Assembly: GCF_017549005.1 (NCBI RefSeq)
Contig: NZ_JAFYYT010000009.1
Span: forward strand, 40,132 to 104,131
DNA length: 64,000 bases
Source: Ruminococcus sp.
GTDB lineage: Bacteria; Bacillota; Clostridia; Oscillospirales; Ruminococcaceae
Direction: 5' to 3'
Part shown: one piece after another, positions 10,008-19,285 of the stretch
Numbering within the stretch: position 1 is the stretch's first letter
Layout of the letters: every line of letters begins with the position of its first letter
Position numbers and translations under genes: made by a program
The notes under the pieces: model-generated
Seen by the model: only the letters and a program-made list of their open reading frames with translations
Databases searched by the model: none
Told to the model about the DNA's origin: nothing

Positions 10008-10715
10008 ATGGCTAACGAAAAAAATCCAAAGGTACTTATAGTTGACGACGATAAGAACATCTGCGACCTTCTCCGCCTCTATCTTGAAAAAGACGGATAC
10101 AGTGTTCTTCTCTGTCACGACGGCGACGACGCTGTTGTTAAGTTCAAGGCTCTCAGCCCCGATATGGTGCTGCTCGATATAATGCTGCCCGGTAAGGACG
10201 GCTGGCAGGTATGTCGTGAGATCAGAAAAATCTCAAACGTTCCGATCATTATGATCACTGCCAAGGGGGAAACTATCGACAAGGTAATCGGACTTGAGCT
10301 GGGCGCTGACGACTATATTGTAAAGCCTTTCGACGCCAAGGAAGTAATAGCCCGTATCAACGCTGTTACACGCCGCGTTGGCACTGGTATGGCTGAGCCC
10401 GAGCAGAAGGAAGTACACTACGATAAGCTTACTGTCAATATGGACAGCTATGAGCTGAAGGTAAACGGAAAGAATATCGACACTCCGCCTAAGGAACTGG
10501 AGCTTCTCTATTACCTTGCTTCCAATCCGAACAGAGTTTATACCCGTGACCAGCTTCTTGATGAAGTATGGGGCTTTGAATACTACGGCGATTCACGTAC
10601 CATTGACGTACATATCAAGCGTCTCCGTGAAAAGCTCGACGGTGTTTCCGACAAATGGACTCTCAAAACAGTCTGGGGCGTCGGATACAAGTTCGAGGCT
10701 GATGAAGAGGAATAA
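10008..10715 (+). CDS. OmpR/PhoB-family response regulator
   Basis: The 235 residues comprise an N-terminal receiver with the acidic pocket Asp13-Asp14-Asp15, phosphoacceptor Asp57 (VLLDIMLPG) and the conserved Lys in YIVKPF. A winged-helix DNA-binding domain follows (about 135-230), with the typical TPPKELELLYYL and SRTIDVHIKRLREKL. It is first in an operon with a sensor kinase and an HtrA protease. By context it may control an envelope or secretion stress response, as CssR does for htrA in Bacillus. That is inference from gene order. Confidence 0.92.
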   Translation: MANEKNPKVLIVDDDKNICDLLRLYLEKDGYSVLLCHDGDDAVVKFKALSPDMVLLDIMLPGKDGWQVCREIRKISNVPIIMITAKGETIDKVIGLELGADDYIVKPFDAKEVIARINAVTRRVGTGMAEPEQKEVHYDKLTVNMDSYELKVNGKNIDTPPKELELLYYLASNPNRVYTRDQLLDEVWGFEYYGDSRTIDVHIKRLREKLDGVSDKWTLKTVWGVGYKFEADEEE

Positions 10716-10740
10716 GCTTATAACAACTCCAGAAATTCAA

Positions 10741-10763
10741 GGGGACATCTGTCCCCTTATTTT
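10741..10763 (+). terminator. Attenuator-like hairpin between regulator and kinase
   Basis: GGGGAC and GTCCCC pair around ATCT, followed by TTATTTTG. It lies in the 65-base spacer before the kinase, so it probably lowers kinase and htrA expression relative to the regulator. Confidence 0.6.
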
Positions 10764-10780
10764 GTATAGAGGTGATACCA

Positions 10781-12247
10781 TTGAAAGGCAGAAAAAGCTC
10801 ATATGACAAGCTTTTTATTTTTATAATCGTCATTATCCTTTCGATAAATATCATACTGGGTATAGTTGCTATAACTGTCAGCTCCACTATATTCAAATCC
10901 AATAAGCTTGACGAGCTTCATAAAATAGGGGATCTTTTTATACTCTGTATGAAGGACAGCTATTCGGAGAATACCAATACCCGTTCAACCGCCATAAAAA
11001 ATCTGCATAAGAGATTTTCAAGCAAATACCACCTGATAATCTATATATATGACACTAACGGCAACTGTGTCCTCTCTGACGCGGACTATGAGGACCAGCC
11101 GCAGAAGATAGTAAAAAACAGCGAAAAGATCTCGGAAAAAGAGCGCGAACGCCTTGGCAAGGACGATTATCTCGCTCTCGAGACCAAAAGCATATCCGCA
11201 AACGAACCGTATATGCTGTACGCTTCATGCTTCTTCCTGCAGGGGAAGGACGATACGGTCCCTAACCGTATGTATGCCAAGATATATTCCAACTCAAGCT
11301 CCGTAAACTCATTCTCGGTGAAGCTGATCGTGTTCTATACCCTGTTCTGTCTGCTGAATGTGTTCATACAGGTGCTCATTCTCAGCCGCCGTTTCAAGGC
11401 GCTGTCAAATTACGAAACAACTTTCAGACGTATCAGCGAACAGTTCGCAAAGCGTGACTTCTCAGAGAATATACCTACTTCTGTGCCGTATACAACTCCC
11501 GAGATAGCGGAATATGTAAATAAAGTTGCCGCTGACGTTGCAAAGAGCGAAGAGACCAGTAAGACCTTTATCGCAAACGTTTCACATGAGCTGAGAACAC
11601 CTATAACTACTATCGGCGGATTTGTTGACGGTATTCTTGACGGAACTATCCCGAAAGGCAGACAAAGAGAGTACCTCATACTCGTTTCCAAGGAAATAAA
11701 GCGACTGCGTATACTTATTTCTTCAATGCTGAATATGTCGCGCTTTGAAACCGGTACTCTCAGACCTAATTTCCGCGACGTTAACCTGACAGATATAGTC
11801 ATACAGACAGTTCTCATGTTCGAGAAGAAAATAGAAGACAAACACCTGGAGGTCGAGGGACTCGGCAGCGACCGTATGTCCGCTGAGGTAGACCCCGACC
11901 TTATCCAGCAGGTAATATACAACCTCGTCGAGAACGCCGTAAAGTTCATCAACGACGGCGGTATACTCTCATTCCGCTTTGAGCGTTCAGTTAACGGCTC
12001 CTGCACAATAGGCATAAAGAATACGGGCGAGGGTCTGAAAAACGACGAGATACAGCAGGTATTCGACCGCTTCTACAAGACGGATTCCTCACGCGGTAAG
12101 GATACTACGGGACTTGGTCTCGGACTTGCTATTTCACGTAAAATAGTTCATCTCCACCACGGTCATATCGTTGTCAAGAGCGTGTACGGAGAATATACGG
12201 AGTTTCTCATTCAGCTTCCCGAGAAACAGCCGAAAAAGAAAGGATAA
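10781..12247 (+). CDS. Membrane sensor histidine kinase
   Basis: About 488 residues with two membrane segments (near 12-36 and 185-205) flanking an extracytoplasmic sensor of about 145 residues, then a linker of HAMP type. The dimerisation/phosphoacceptor helix FIANVSHELRTPITT has His269. The ATPase domain carries the N box (QVIYNLVENAVKF), G1 (IKNTGEG) and G2 (GLGLGLAIS). A GTG at 10772 lies inside the AGAGGTGA binding site, so the TTG at 10781, five bases after that site, is the more likely start. The partner regulator is upstream and the HtrA protease gene begins 3 bases downstream. Confidence 0.92.
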   Translation: MKGRKSSYDKLFIFIIVIILSINIILGIVAITVSSTIFKSNKLDELHKIGDLFILCMKDSYSENTNTRSTAIKNLHKRFSSKYHLIIYIYDTNGNCVLSDADYEDQPQKIVKNSEKISEKERERLGKDDYLALETKSISANEPYMLYASCFFLQGKDDTVPNRMYAKIYSNSSSVNSFSVKLIVFYTLFCLLNVFIQVLILSRRFKALSNYETTFRRISEQFAKRDFSENIPTSVPYTTPEIAEYVNKVAADVAKSEETSKTFIANVSHELRTPITTIGGFVDGILDGTIPKGRQREYLILVSKEIKRLRILISSMLNMSRFETGTLRPNFRDVNLTDIVIQTVLMFEKKIEDKHLEVEGLGSDRMSAEVDPDLIQQVIYNLVENAVKFINDGGILSFRFERSVNGSCTIGIKNTGEGLKNDEIQQVFDRFYKTDSSRGKDTTGLGLGLAISRKIVHLHHGHIVVKSVYGEYTEFLIQLPEKQPKKKG

Positions 12248-12250
12248 CAG

Positions 12251-13843
12251 ATGGACGAAAGAGAAGATCTATATCAGGGATCCCCTGATAACGGCTCAAA
12301 TGAGCCGTACATCCCAAAGCATGAGAAGCCTGCCTCCGAAAACGGCATGAACGGCTTCTACGGACAGCAGCAGAATAACAGCTACAGTCAGCAGGGCTAT
12401 GGTCAGCAGCAGAACAACGGCTACATTCAGCAGGGCTATGGTCAGCAACAGAATAACAGCTACAGTCAGCAGGGCTATGGTCAGCAGCAAAACAACGACT
12501 ACAGTCAGCAGGGCTACGGCCAGCAGAACAACGGCTACAGTCAGCAAGGCTACGGTCAGCCCCGCAGACCTGTTTACGACCGCTTCATGTACGAGCCTAT
12601 AGGATTCGAGGACACTGACAACAAGCAGCAGTCCGATACACTCGAGGCTGATCAGAAGCAGCGGTCTAAAAGCGAAAAGGGAATTGTCTTCCTATTTGCG
12701 ATGATTGCCGGTATAGCCGCATTTTTGGCTGTTTTCGGTATCGTTTACGATGTTGTCAACAGCGACAAGATAATAAAGAAGATAGGCAGCCCGAATCAAA
12801 TAGTCATATATCAGGAGTCAAAGCCGGAGGGCGCAAACGACCTGGAAAACTTCAAGGACGAGAACGGAAAGTATACTCCCGAGGGAGCTGCTGCTCTCGT
12901 AAAGCCCTCCATCGTCAAGATCTACACCTATGAGAACTACCAGACCTACGCTGCGAAGAGACCTTTGGGCACGGGCTCGGGAATAGTTCTCAACGAGGAC
13001 GGATATATCGCCACGAATGCCCATGTTCTCGAGGCTGAGGGATATCACAAGATAGAGACCTCGGACGGCAAGTTCTATGACGCTAAGGTCGTCGGCAGAG
13101 ACACCAAGACAGATATAGCCGTTATCAAGGTGGAGGGAGCAGACCTCACACCTGCCGTTCTCGGCAACTCCGATGAGGCTATCGTGGGCGAGACGGTTAT
13201 CGCTATCGGTAATCCCGCAAACCTTGCAGGAACCGTCACGGACGGTATAATCTCCGCCGTTGACCGTAAGATAAGAAGCGATTCCTCGGGCTTTGAAATG
13301 AAATGCTTGCAGACAAACGCTGAGATAAGCCCAGGAAACTCGGGCGGCGCTCTTGTCAATATGTACGGTCAGGTCATCGGTATCACTTCATCAAAGTACG
13401 TCAGCAGCGACCTTGAGGGTCTCGGCTTTGCGATCACCATAAACGAAGCTACTCCCGTTATCGAGGAGCTTATCAGGAACGGCTTCATCGCAGGACGTTT
13501 CAGGATAGGCATACACCTGCTCGATATGAGCTCTGAGGAAAAGATAGGCGCTATCGAGGAGCGTATGGGTATCACTCTCCCCGACGACTTCAAGGGAATA
13601 TATATCGACGAGATCGACAAGGACTGCGATATCGCCAATACCGAGCTGAAAAAGGGCGACTTCATCATTGCTATCAACGGCAAATCCGTCAGCACCTACG
13701 ACGAGCTCTACGATACCATAAGCGGTCAGTACGAGGCAGGCGATACAGTTCCTGCTACCTGCGCGAGCATTGACAAAAATGGCAAGGTAAGCTACTATGA
13801 AATAGAATTCAGGCTCATGGAAGACAAGTCAGGAAATTACTAA
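12251..13843 (+). CDS. htrA: Membrane-anchored HtrA/DegP-type serine protease
   Basis: A 530-residue protease of the S1C family. Residues 1-140 are hydrophilic and cytoplasmic. About 38-103 of these form five near-identical 12-13-residue Gln/Asn/Tyr/Gly-rich repeats. One membrane segment follows (about 144-166). The trypsin-like domain has the triad His258 (IATNAHVLE), Asp288 (KTDIAVIKV) and Ser364 (SPGNSGGAL). A C-terminal PDZ domain (about 415-520) includes [14 protein letters not shown]. It degrades or refolds misfolded exported proteins at the outer membrane face. The gene is co-transcribed with the two-component pair, so stress-induced expression is likely. Its stop overlaps the stop of the convergent gene by four bases. 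Confidence 0.94.
   Translation: MDEREDLYQGSPDNGSNEPYIPKHEKPASENGMNGFYGQQQNNSYSQQGYGQQQNNGYIQQGYGQQQNNSYSQQGYGQQQNNDYSQQGYGQQNNGYSQQGYGQPRRPVYDRFMYEPIGFEDTDNKQQSDTLEADQKQRSKSEKGIVFLFAMIAGIAAFLAVFGIVYDVVNSDKIIKKIGSPNQIVIYQESKPEGANDLENFKDENGKYTPEGAAALVKPSIVKIYTYENYQTYAAKRPLGTGSGIVLNEDGYIATNAHVLEAEGYHKIETSDGKFYDAKVVGRDTKTDIAVIKVEGADLTPAVLGNSDEAIVGETVIAIGNPANLAGTVTDGIISAVDRKIRSDSSGFEMKCLQTNAEISPGNSGGALVNMYGQVIGITSSKYVSSDLEGLGFAITINEATPVIEELIRNGFIAGRFRIGIHLLDMSSEEKIGAIEERMGITLPDDFKGIYIDEIDKDCDIANTELKKGDFIIAINGKSVSTYDELYDTISGQYEAGDTVPATCASIDKNGKVSYYEIEFRLMEDKSGNY
12362..12560 (+). repeat. Tandem 39-bp coding repeats in htrA
   Basis: Five direct copies of a unit encoding GQQQNNxYxQQGY (one copy lacks one codon). 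Copies differ mainly at two residues (Ser/Gly/Asp and Ser/Ile). High DNA identity between copies suggests recent expansion and possible copy-number variation. Confidence 0.9.
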
Positions 13844-14238
13844 TCCATTAGCTTTTTCGGGCGTTTCGAGTTAACGCCTGCAACTCCTCCTGCTGCACCC
13901 GAAACGGTGAGCATGAGGAGTTTTTTTATGTCCGCAGGTGCTCCCAGTATAATAAGCCCTGCGATACTCACAGCTCCGTACATGAGAGCTCCGCACAGAG
14001 AGCCGCCGAAAAGCCCATTTCTGCGGCGGTACTTGCCATGCAGGAATGCTCCTGTATATGCCCCTGATACGAGGGCTGCCCCCGAAAAGGCTTTAATAAG
14101 CTTCATATCGCCCATAACAAAAAACAATATCCCACTGAGCAGCAGCCATGCCGCCCCTGTGGTCAAAAGTCCGCAGAATACAGCGGCAGCGGCACTCAGC
14201 GGAGCATTTGTCCATATACTACGTCTGTGTTTTCGCAT
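13840..14238 (-). CDS. Small membrane protein of TIGR04086 type
   Basis: 132 residues with four hydrophobic segments, a basic N-terminus (MRKHRRS) and a glycine-rich last helix ([11 protein letters not shown]). Size, layout and position next to yajC agree with the TIGR04086 family (YrzE-like), whose function is unknown. The gene follows yajC on the minus strand. Its GGAGG binding site lies in the 3' arm of the terminator hairpin at 14245-14280, so translation may depend on how that hairpin folds. The stop codon overlaps the htrA stop. Confidence 0.75.
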   Translation of the reverse strand: MRKHRRSIWTNAPLSAAAAVFCGLLTTGAAWLLLSGILFFVMGDMKLIKAFSGAALVSGAYTGAFLHGKYRRRNGLFGGSLCGALMYGAVSIAGLIILGAPADIKKLLMLTVSGAAGGVAGVNSKRPKKLMD

Positions 14239-14244
14239 GAAAAA

Positions 14245-14280
14245 ACCTCCGCATAGATTTTTTCAATTCTATGCGGAGGT
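14245..14280 (-). terminator. Terminator after yajC that contains the next gene's ribosome binding site
   Basis: A perfect 13-bp stem (ACCTCCGCATAGA / TCTATGCGGAGGT) with a 10-base loop, followed on the minus strand by TTTTTTC and then the ATG at 14238. The descending arm ends in GGAGGT, at the correct distance to serve as Shine-Dalgarno. Confidence 0.85.
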
Positions 14281-14288
14281 CATATTTT

Positions 14289-14825
14289 TTATTCTTCTTC
14301 GTCAGCTTTCTTTTTCTTAGCCTTCTTGTCCTCAGCGTCATCATCGACTACTGCTGCGGATTCAAGCTTTGCAGATGAAGCGCTCTTGCCCGAAGCCTTT
14401 GCGTCCTTGATACGCTCTGCTGCTGTTACATTCTCGGTGATAGCCCAGTTCTTTATTCTGAGCTTGTGCTTTGCGCCGCCGGTCTCTATAACAACTGTGT
14501 CCTCGCCGACGCTTACTACGATACCAACGATACCGCCGCCTGTAACGACTTCATCGCCTACCTGTAAGCTCTCCTGCATTTCCTTGAGCTCCTTGTCACG
14601 CTTTTTCTGCGGTCTGATAGCTACAAAGTAGAGAAGTGCGAACATGATAGCAAGGGGGATGAGCATTCCGCCGAGACCCATAGCAGGCGTCTGCTGTGTG
14701 CCGTCAGCTGCAGCCGCTGTAGCTGCCTGTGCGTCGTCAGCAAAAGCCGTCATAGCCGTATATCCTGCCATAGCAGCCGTTGAAGCAGCTGCTGAAATAA
14801 CGCTTATCAACTTTTTCATATTCAT
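14289..14825 (-). CDS. yajC: Preprotein translocase subunit YajC
   Basis: The 178-residue accessory subunit of SecDF-YajC has the core signature. One membrane helix (about 52-70) is followed directly by FVAIRPQKKRDKELKEMQESLQVGDEVVTGGGIVG and the short beta domain ending near 130. Two features are longer than usual. An extra N-terminal signal-like segment with an Ala-rich stretch (1-45) precedes the helix, and a charged tail rich in Lys, Ala, Asp and Glu (140-178) ends the protein. An AGGAG site precedes the ATG. SecY is encoded about 5 kb away in the ribosomal operon. Confidence 0.92.
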   Translation of the reverse strand: MNMKKLISVISAAASTAAMAGYTAMTAFADDAQAATAAAADGTQQTPAMGLGGMLIPLAIMFALLYFVAIRPQKKRDKELKEMQESLQVGDEVVTGGGIVGIVVSVGEDTVVIETGGAKHKLRIKNWAITENVTAAERIKDAKASGKSASSAKLESAAVVDDDAEDKKAKKKKADEEE

Positions 14826-14966
14826 AGTTTTTCTCCTGTTCTGATGGGATTTATTTCATACAATGGTTATTATAACATATATCCCGGGGTTTTGCAAGTA
14901 CTTTTCTTCGATTTTCCGCAATTTTTATGGCATTTCTGCGATAATGCCGTTTTGCAGGGGATACGG

Positions 14967-14997
14967 AAAAGCCGCTCCCGTAAAGGGAACGGCTTTT
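14967..14997 (-). terminator. Terminator of the ribosomal protein superoperon
   Basis: On the minus strand a GCCGTTCCC/GGGAGCGGC stem with a TTTAC loop is followed by TTTT and flanked by AAAA, directly after rplQ. The rest of 14826-15014 shows nothing else. Confidence 0.85.
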
Positions 14998-15014
14998 ATA
15001 ATAATTATCTGCGA

Positions 15015-15365
15015 TCAAACGAGCTTGATGATAGCCATTTCAGCAGCGTCTCCGCGGCGGGGTCCGATCTTTACGATCTGTGTATAACCACCGTTCTTCT
15101 CTGCATACTTGGGAGCGATCTCGTCGATAAGCTTCTTAGCAACGGACTCCTTTGTGATGTATGAGAATACCTGACGCTTGGAGTGCAGATCATCATTTTT
15201 ACCGATAGTGATCATTTTTTCTGCAACTGCACGAACTTCCTTTGCTCTTGTTACGGTAGTTTCGATCTGACCGTTCTCAAGCAGGAAAGTTACCATGCCT
15301 CTGAGCATAGCCTTTCTATGATCAGATGTTCTGCCCAGTTTTCTTGTACCCGGCATTGTATTCAC
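15015..15365 (-). CDS. rplQ: 50S ribosomal protein L17
   Basis: 116 residues starting [18 protein letters not shown] (after the first two codons), the near-invariant L17 start. It is the last gene of the rpsJ-rplQ superoperon, 38 bases after rpoA, and a strong terminator follows. L17 sits near the exit tunnel. An AGGAG precedes the ATG. Confidence 0.97.
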   Translation of the reverse strand: MNTMPGTRKLGRTSDHRKAMLRGMVTFLLENGQIETTVTRAKEVRAVAEKMITIGKNDDLHSKRQVFSYITKESVAKKLIDEIAPKYAEKNGGYTQIVKIGPRRGDAAEMAIIKLV

Positions 15366-15403
15366 TCCTTTTTATAGTGGTGCGCTAACGCACGTTTTAT
15401 GGT

Positions 15404-16369
15404 TTATTCCTCTTCTGAAGAAAGGTCGAAGCCCAGTGACTGGAGCTTTTCCTTTACCTCGTCGAAGGATTTCTTTCCAAGGTTTCTAACCTTCATCATT
15501 TCTTCCTCAGACTTATTGATCAAGTCATCTACGGTATTGATACCTGCACGCTTCAAGCAGTTGAAGGAACGTACAGATAAGTCAAGATCCTCAATGGTCA
15601 TCTCAAGGATTTTTTCCTTACCCTTCTCATCCTTTTCAACAAGGACCTCAGCAAGTCCAGCCTCTTCCGAGAGGTCGATGAACAGCTTCAGATGCTCGTT
15701 GAGGAGATTGGCTGCCTGTGATAAAGCTTCCTTAGCGGAGATGGTACCGTCTGTCCATACCTCCATGGTAAGCTTATCATAGTCGGTGACCTGACCGAGT
15801 CGCGTATCCTCTACGGTGTAATTTACCTTCAGGACAGGAGTATAGATACTGTCTACGGCGATAACGTCAACGGGGAGGTTGATCTGCTTCTTGTTTCTTT
15901 CTGCTGAAACATAGCCTCTGCCTCTGTCTATTGTGATCTCCATGTAGAGCTTAGCGTCCTTGCCAAGTGTAGCGATATGCATACCGGGATCGAGGATATT
16001 TACCTCAGAATCGGTCTTTATATCGCCTGCGGTGATCTCGCATTCGCCCTCTGCCTCTATATATACTGTCTTCGGGCCTTCGCCGTAGAGCTTAGCCGTC
16101 AGTCCTTTGATACTGAGGATTATTTCCGTAACGTCTTCTTTAACGCCAGGAATGGTTGACAACTCATGGTGAACCGTACCATCCTTGCCCGAAAGCTTTA
16201 CAGATGTTACAGCCACACCAGGAAGTGAGGAGAGCAGCACACGTCTGAGGCTGTTTCCAAGTGTAATACCATATCCACGCTCCAGCGGTGCTAAAACGAA
16301 TTTGCCGTATTTGCCGTCACTTTTAAGCTCGACGATCTCAATATCAGGCTTATTAATTTTTTCCAGCAT
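15404..16369 (-). CDS. rpoA: RNA polymerase subunit alpha
   Basis: About 321 residues. The N-terminal assembly domain (1-230) has [28 protein letters not shown] near 25. The C-terminal domain that contacts UP elements and activators ends [18 protein letters not shown]. An in-frame codon at 16390 would add seven residues. The ATG at 16369 is chosen because GGAGGG lies just before it and the protein then begins [11 protein letters not shown], as in relatives. It lies between rpsD and rplQ, the usual clostridial order. Confidence 0.97.
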   Translation of the reverse strand: MLEKINKPDIEIVELKSDGKYGKFVLAPLERGYGITLGNSLRRVLLSSLPGVAVTSVKLSGKDGTVHHELSTIPGVKEDVTEIILSIKGLTAKLYGEGPKTVYIEAEGECEITAGDIKTDSEVNILDPGMHIATLGKDAKLYMEITIDRGRGYVSAERNKKQINLPVDVIAVDSIYTPVLKVNYTVEDTRLGQVTDYDKLTMEVWTDGTISAKEALSQAANLLNEHLKLFIDLSEEAGLAEVLVEKDEKGKEKILEMTIEDLDLSVRSFNCLKRAGINTVDDLINKSEEEMMKVRNLGKKSFDEVKEKLQSLGFDLSSEEE

Positions 16370-16435
16370 AAAAACCCTCCTATTTCGCAATTAATGTTGA
16401 TTTCGAATACTGACGCTTCAAGTATATCAATTTGA

Positions 16436-17035
16436 TTACTTGGAGTACAGCTCGACGATGAGGTGAGTAGCTACCTCGTAGTCAATATCCTCAGCCAGTG
16501 GAAGACGTGTTACTGTTGCGGAGAAGTCGTCCTTTTTAGCTGTGAGCCATACAGGAACGAGTCTGTCCTTAGTCTCTTCAACTGTAGCCTTGAACTTCTC
16601 GGAAGTTCTGTCCTTTTCTCTGAGGGCGATAACGTCGCCAACCTTAACTCTATAGGAAGGAATGTTTACCTTCTTGCCGTTTACTGTAAAGTGGCTGTGT
16701 ACAACGAGCTGTCTTGCTTCTCTTCTTGTGAGAGCGAGGCCCATTCTGTAAACAACACTGTCGAGTCTGGATTCGAGGACTGTGATAAGGTTATCACCGG
16801 CCTTACCCTCCATTTTTTCAGCGATAGAGAAGTAATGTCTGAACTGCTTCTCGAGTACGCCGTAGATAAACTTCAGCTTCTGCTTTTCCTTGAGCTGGAG
16901 TCCGTATTCAGATATCTTCTTTCTGTTATTAGCGTTCTTGAAGCGGATAGACTCCTTCTTTGAAACGCCCATTACAGCGGGGCTGATGCCCAGATATCTG
17001 CACTTTTTAAGAATTGGTTCTTTCTGTACTGCCAT
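16436..17035 (-). CDS. rpsD: 30S ribosomal protein S4
   Basis: 199 residues. The S4 RNA-binding domain is seen near 90-150 (RLDSVVYRMGLALTRREARQLVVHSHFTVNG). The N-terminus has a single Cys and no zinc CxxC pattern, so this is the zinc-independent form. In many bacteria S4 represses its own operon. Here it lies in the rpsM-rpsK-rpsD-rpoA-rplQ block. Confidence 0.97.
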   Translation of the reverse strand: MAVQKEPILKKCRYLGISPAVMGVSKKESIRFKNANNRKKISEYGLQLKEKQKLKFIYGVLEKQFRHYFSIAEKMEGKAGDNLITVLESRLDSVVYRMGLALTRREARQLVVHSHFTVNGKKVNIPSYRVKVGDVIALREKDRTSEKFKATVEETKDRLVPVWLTAKKDDFSATVTRLPLAEDIDYEVATHLIVELYSK

Positions 17036-17056
17036 ATTAATACACCTCCAATTTGA

Positions 17057-17461
17057 TCAGACACGACGTCTCTTAGGCGGACGGCAGCCATTGTGCGGGA
17101 TAGGTGTAACGTCCTTGATCATTCTTACCTCAAGGCCTACGGTCTGAAGTGCTCTGATAGCTGCTTCACGGCCTGCACCAGGTCCCTTTACGTATACTTC
17201 AACATTCTTGAGGCCGTGCTCCATAGCTGCCTTTGCAGCTGTCTCGGCAGCTGTCTGAGCTGCGAAAGGAGTAGACTTCTTTGAGCCTCTGAAGCCGAGC
17301 TCGCCTGCGCTTGCCCAAGAAATAGCATTTCCAGCTGTATCTGTGATCGTAACGATCGTGTTATTGAAAGTGGACTGGATATGAACAGCGCCGCTTTCGA
17401 TATTCTTACGTTCTCTACGTCTTCTGACAGTAGTAACTTTTTTACCCTTCTGCTGTGCCAA
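17057..17461 (-). CDS. rpsK: 30S ribosomal protein S11
   Basis: 134 residues. Typical S11 segments are visible: [15 protein letters not shown] near 28 and [13 protein letters not shown] near 92. The basic tail [13 protein letters not shown] binds 16S rRNA in the platform. It sits 14 bases after rpsM. Confidence 0.97.
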   Translation of the reverse strand: MAQQKGKKVTTVRRRRERKNIESGAVHIQSTFNNTIVTITDTAGNAISWASAGELGFRGSKKSTPFAAQTAAETAAKAAMEHGLKNVEVYVKGPGAGREAAIRALQTVGLEVRMIKDVTPIPHNGCRPPKRRRV

Positions 17462-17475
17462 AGCTCATGACCTCC

Positions 17476-17844
17476 TTACTTCTTCTTGTTAGCGATAGTC
17501 TTTACAGGGCCCTTGCGGGTTCTTGCGTTTGTCTTGGTTCTCTGACCTCTTACGGGGAGACCCTTACGGTGACGAACGCCTCTGTAGCAGCCTATTTCAA
17601 CAAGTCTCTTGATGTTAAGAGCAACTTCACGGCGGAGGTCACCCTCTACTGTGTAATGCTCGTCGATATAATCACGAAGCTTAGCTACATCCTCTTCTGC
17701 GAGATCCTTTACTCTTACGTCAGGATTAACGCCTGTTGCTGCGAGGATATTTGTTGCAGTCTGACGACCGATTCCGTAGATATAAGTGAGACCGATTTCG
17801 ATTCTCTTATTCTTTGGAAGGTCAACACCGGCTATTCTTGCCAT
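17476..17844 (-). CDS. rpsM: 30S ribosomal protein S13
   Basis: 122 residues beginning [26 protein letters not shown] and ending in the basic tail [19 protein letters not shown], both standard for S13. S13 contacts the head of the small subunit and the tRNAs. It follows rpmJ directly. Confidence 0.97.
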   Translation of the reverse strand: MARIAGVDLPKNKRIEIGLTYIYGIGRQTATNILAATGVNPDVRVKDLAEEDVAKLRDYIDEHYTVEGDLRREVALNIKRLVEIGCYRGVRHRKGLPVRGQRTKTNARTRKGPVKTIANKKK

Positions 17845-17877
17845 ATTATAATTGCACCTCCATTAATGCGTCGGGGA

Positions 17878-17991
17878 TCAGCCCTGGCGCTGCTTATGCT
17901 TTGGGTTTTCGCAGATAACCATGATTCTGCCTTTACGTTTAATAACCTTGCACTTTTCGCAAATAGGTTTTACTGAAGGTCTGACTTTCAT
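17878..17991 (-). CDS. rpmJ: 50S ribosomal protein L36
   Basis: Only 37 residues: [20 protein letters not shown] and on, ending KHKQRQG, with stop TGA at 17878-17880. Cys11, Cys14, Cys27 and His32 form the zinc site, so this is the zinc-dependent type. An AGGAGG precedes the ATG. It lies between infA and rpsM as in most Firmicutes. Confidence 0.95.
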   Translation of the reverse strand: MKVRPSVKPICEKCKVIKRKGRIMVICENPKHKQRQG

Positions 17992-18041
17992 TGAAAATAC
18001 CTCCTTTAGCGGATAGAGGATATCTGTGATATCCTGTATTT

Positions 18042-18260
18042 TTACTTAACGCGCCATGTTATACGGCCTTTTGAAAGGTCGTATGGTGACATTTCAAGTT
18101 TTACCTTGTCACCGGGTACGATTCTGATATAATTCATTCTGAGCTTTCCCGATACATGAGATAATACCTCATGACCGTTTTCAAGCTGAACCTTAAACAT
18201 TGCATTCGGCAGAGCGTCAGTTACAACGCCCTCAACCTCGATTACATCTTCTTTTGACAC
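18042..18260 (-). CDS. infA: Translation initiation factor IF-1
   Basis: 72 residues making an S1-like OB fold. Key segments are [38 protein letters not shown] and the final GRITWR. It begins with GTG at 18260 after AAGGAGG. IF-1 binds the ribosomal A site during initiation. Confidence 0.97.
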   Translation of the reverse strand: MSKEDVIEVEGVVTDALPNAMFKVQLENGHEVLSHVSGKLRMNYIRIVPGDKVKLEMSPYDLSKGRITWRVK

Positions 18261-18275
18261 TTTGCATAACCTCCT

Positions 18276-18518
18276 TTACTCAGCGCTGCTGAACTGTTTC
18301 AGCACATTTCTGAGTTTTTTATCAGTTATATCGTTTAGATCGATCATACTGTCTGTAATGCGGATATGTTTTATATTCTTACGCTTCGGGGCTGAGAGCT
18401 TTCTGCTCTTTCCGTCCGCGATAAGGCAATATTTTTCATCGGCTTCCACGACTGCGAAATACTTTCCGCCGTCACGTCCTGCCTCCGCTCTTACAACAGA
18501 GCCTTTCAGCAGCTTCAC
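18276..18518 (-). CDS. KOW-domain RNA-binding protein (L14e-like)
   Basis: An 80-residue basic protein that opens with a KOW-type strand-turn (GSVVRAEAGRDGGKYFAVVE), followed by KRKNIKHIRI. Small KOW proteins of this kind are common between map and infA in clostridia and are annotated as L14E-family RNA-binding proteins of unknown role. The start is GTG after GGAGGG. It is tightly packed, 14-15 bases from each neighbour. Confidence 0.85.
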   Translation of the reverse strand: MKLLKGSVVRAEAGRDGGKYFAVVEADEKYCLIADGKSRKLSAPKRKNIKHIRITDSMIDLNDITDKKLRNVLKQFSSAE

Positions 18519-18532
18519 GATAATTCCCTCCG

Positions 18533-19285
18533 TCAGGGCTGTGTCAAAATGACGGGACCGTCAGGAGTTATTGCGATAGCGTGCTCAAAATGAGCCGACA
18601 GTGAACCAGATTTGGTAACCACGGTCCAATTGTCCTTGAGAGTTTTTACATCATCGCCTCTGACATTTATCATTGGCTCGATACATATCGTCATTCCCGC
18701 AACCAGTCTTGGTCCGTGACCTGCACGTCCCCAGTTCGGTACTTCGGGTGATTCGTGAACCTCTCTGCCGATTCCGTGGCCGCAGTAATTTCTTACGATT
18801 CCGTAGCCTCGTGAAGCACAATACTCTTCTACAGCATGAGAAATATCTCCGATTCGTGCGCCGACCTGAGCCTGTGCGATACCTTCATAGAGGCTCGCCT
18901 CAGTGACCTCAAGCAATGCTTTAGCTTCATCAGAAATTTTACCCACAGGGAAGGTCCAGCAGCTGTCTCCGTTGAAGCCTTTATAAGCAGCTCCCGTATC
19001 GATGCTTACTATATCTCCTTCTTTTAACCTGTGGCTTGCCTTCGGGATACCGTGTATAACTTCCTCATTTACTGAGATACAAGCGTTTCCGGGGAATCCA
19101 TAAAGGCCTTTAAAGCATGATTTGCTGTTATGACGAGCGAAGTACTCGCCCACCAGCTTATCAACGTCGAGCGTTGACATACCAGGCTTTAATCTTTCGC
19201 CCGCATACCATATTGCGCCGCAGGTAATCCTACCTGCTTCACGCATTATGGCTAATTCGGACTTTGATTTAATGACTATACTCAT
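18533..19285 (-). CDS. map: Methionine aminopeptidase type I
   Basis: 250 residues of the type Ia class that removes the initiator Met from new proteins. Metal ligands are seen in the expected order: Asp in SIDTGAAYKGFNGDSCWTF, His in CGHGIGREVHESP, Glu in MTICIEPMI and a Glu near the end (HFEHAIAIT). The ATG overlaps the adk stop by one base, so the two are coupled. Confidence 0.96.
   Translation of the reverse strand: MSIVIKSKSELAIMREAGRITCGAIWYAGERLKPGMSTLDVDKLVGEYFARHNSKSCFKGLYGFPGNACISVNEEVIHGIPKASHRLKEGDIVSIDTGAAYKGFNGDSCWTFPVGKISDEAKALLEVTEASLYEGIAQAQVGARIGDISHAVEEYCASRGYGIVRNYCGHGIGREVHESPEVPNWGRAGHGPRLVAGMTICIEPMINVRGDDVKTLKDNWTVVTKSGSLSAHFEHAIAITPDGPVILTQP

Noticed and set aside
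12362-12560. Regular repeats that could suggest a CRISPR-like array
   Set aside because: They are in frame inside htrA, encode a protein repeat and have no spacers.
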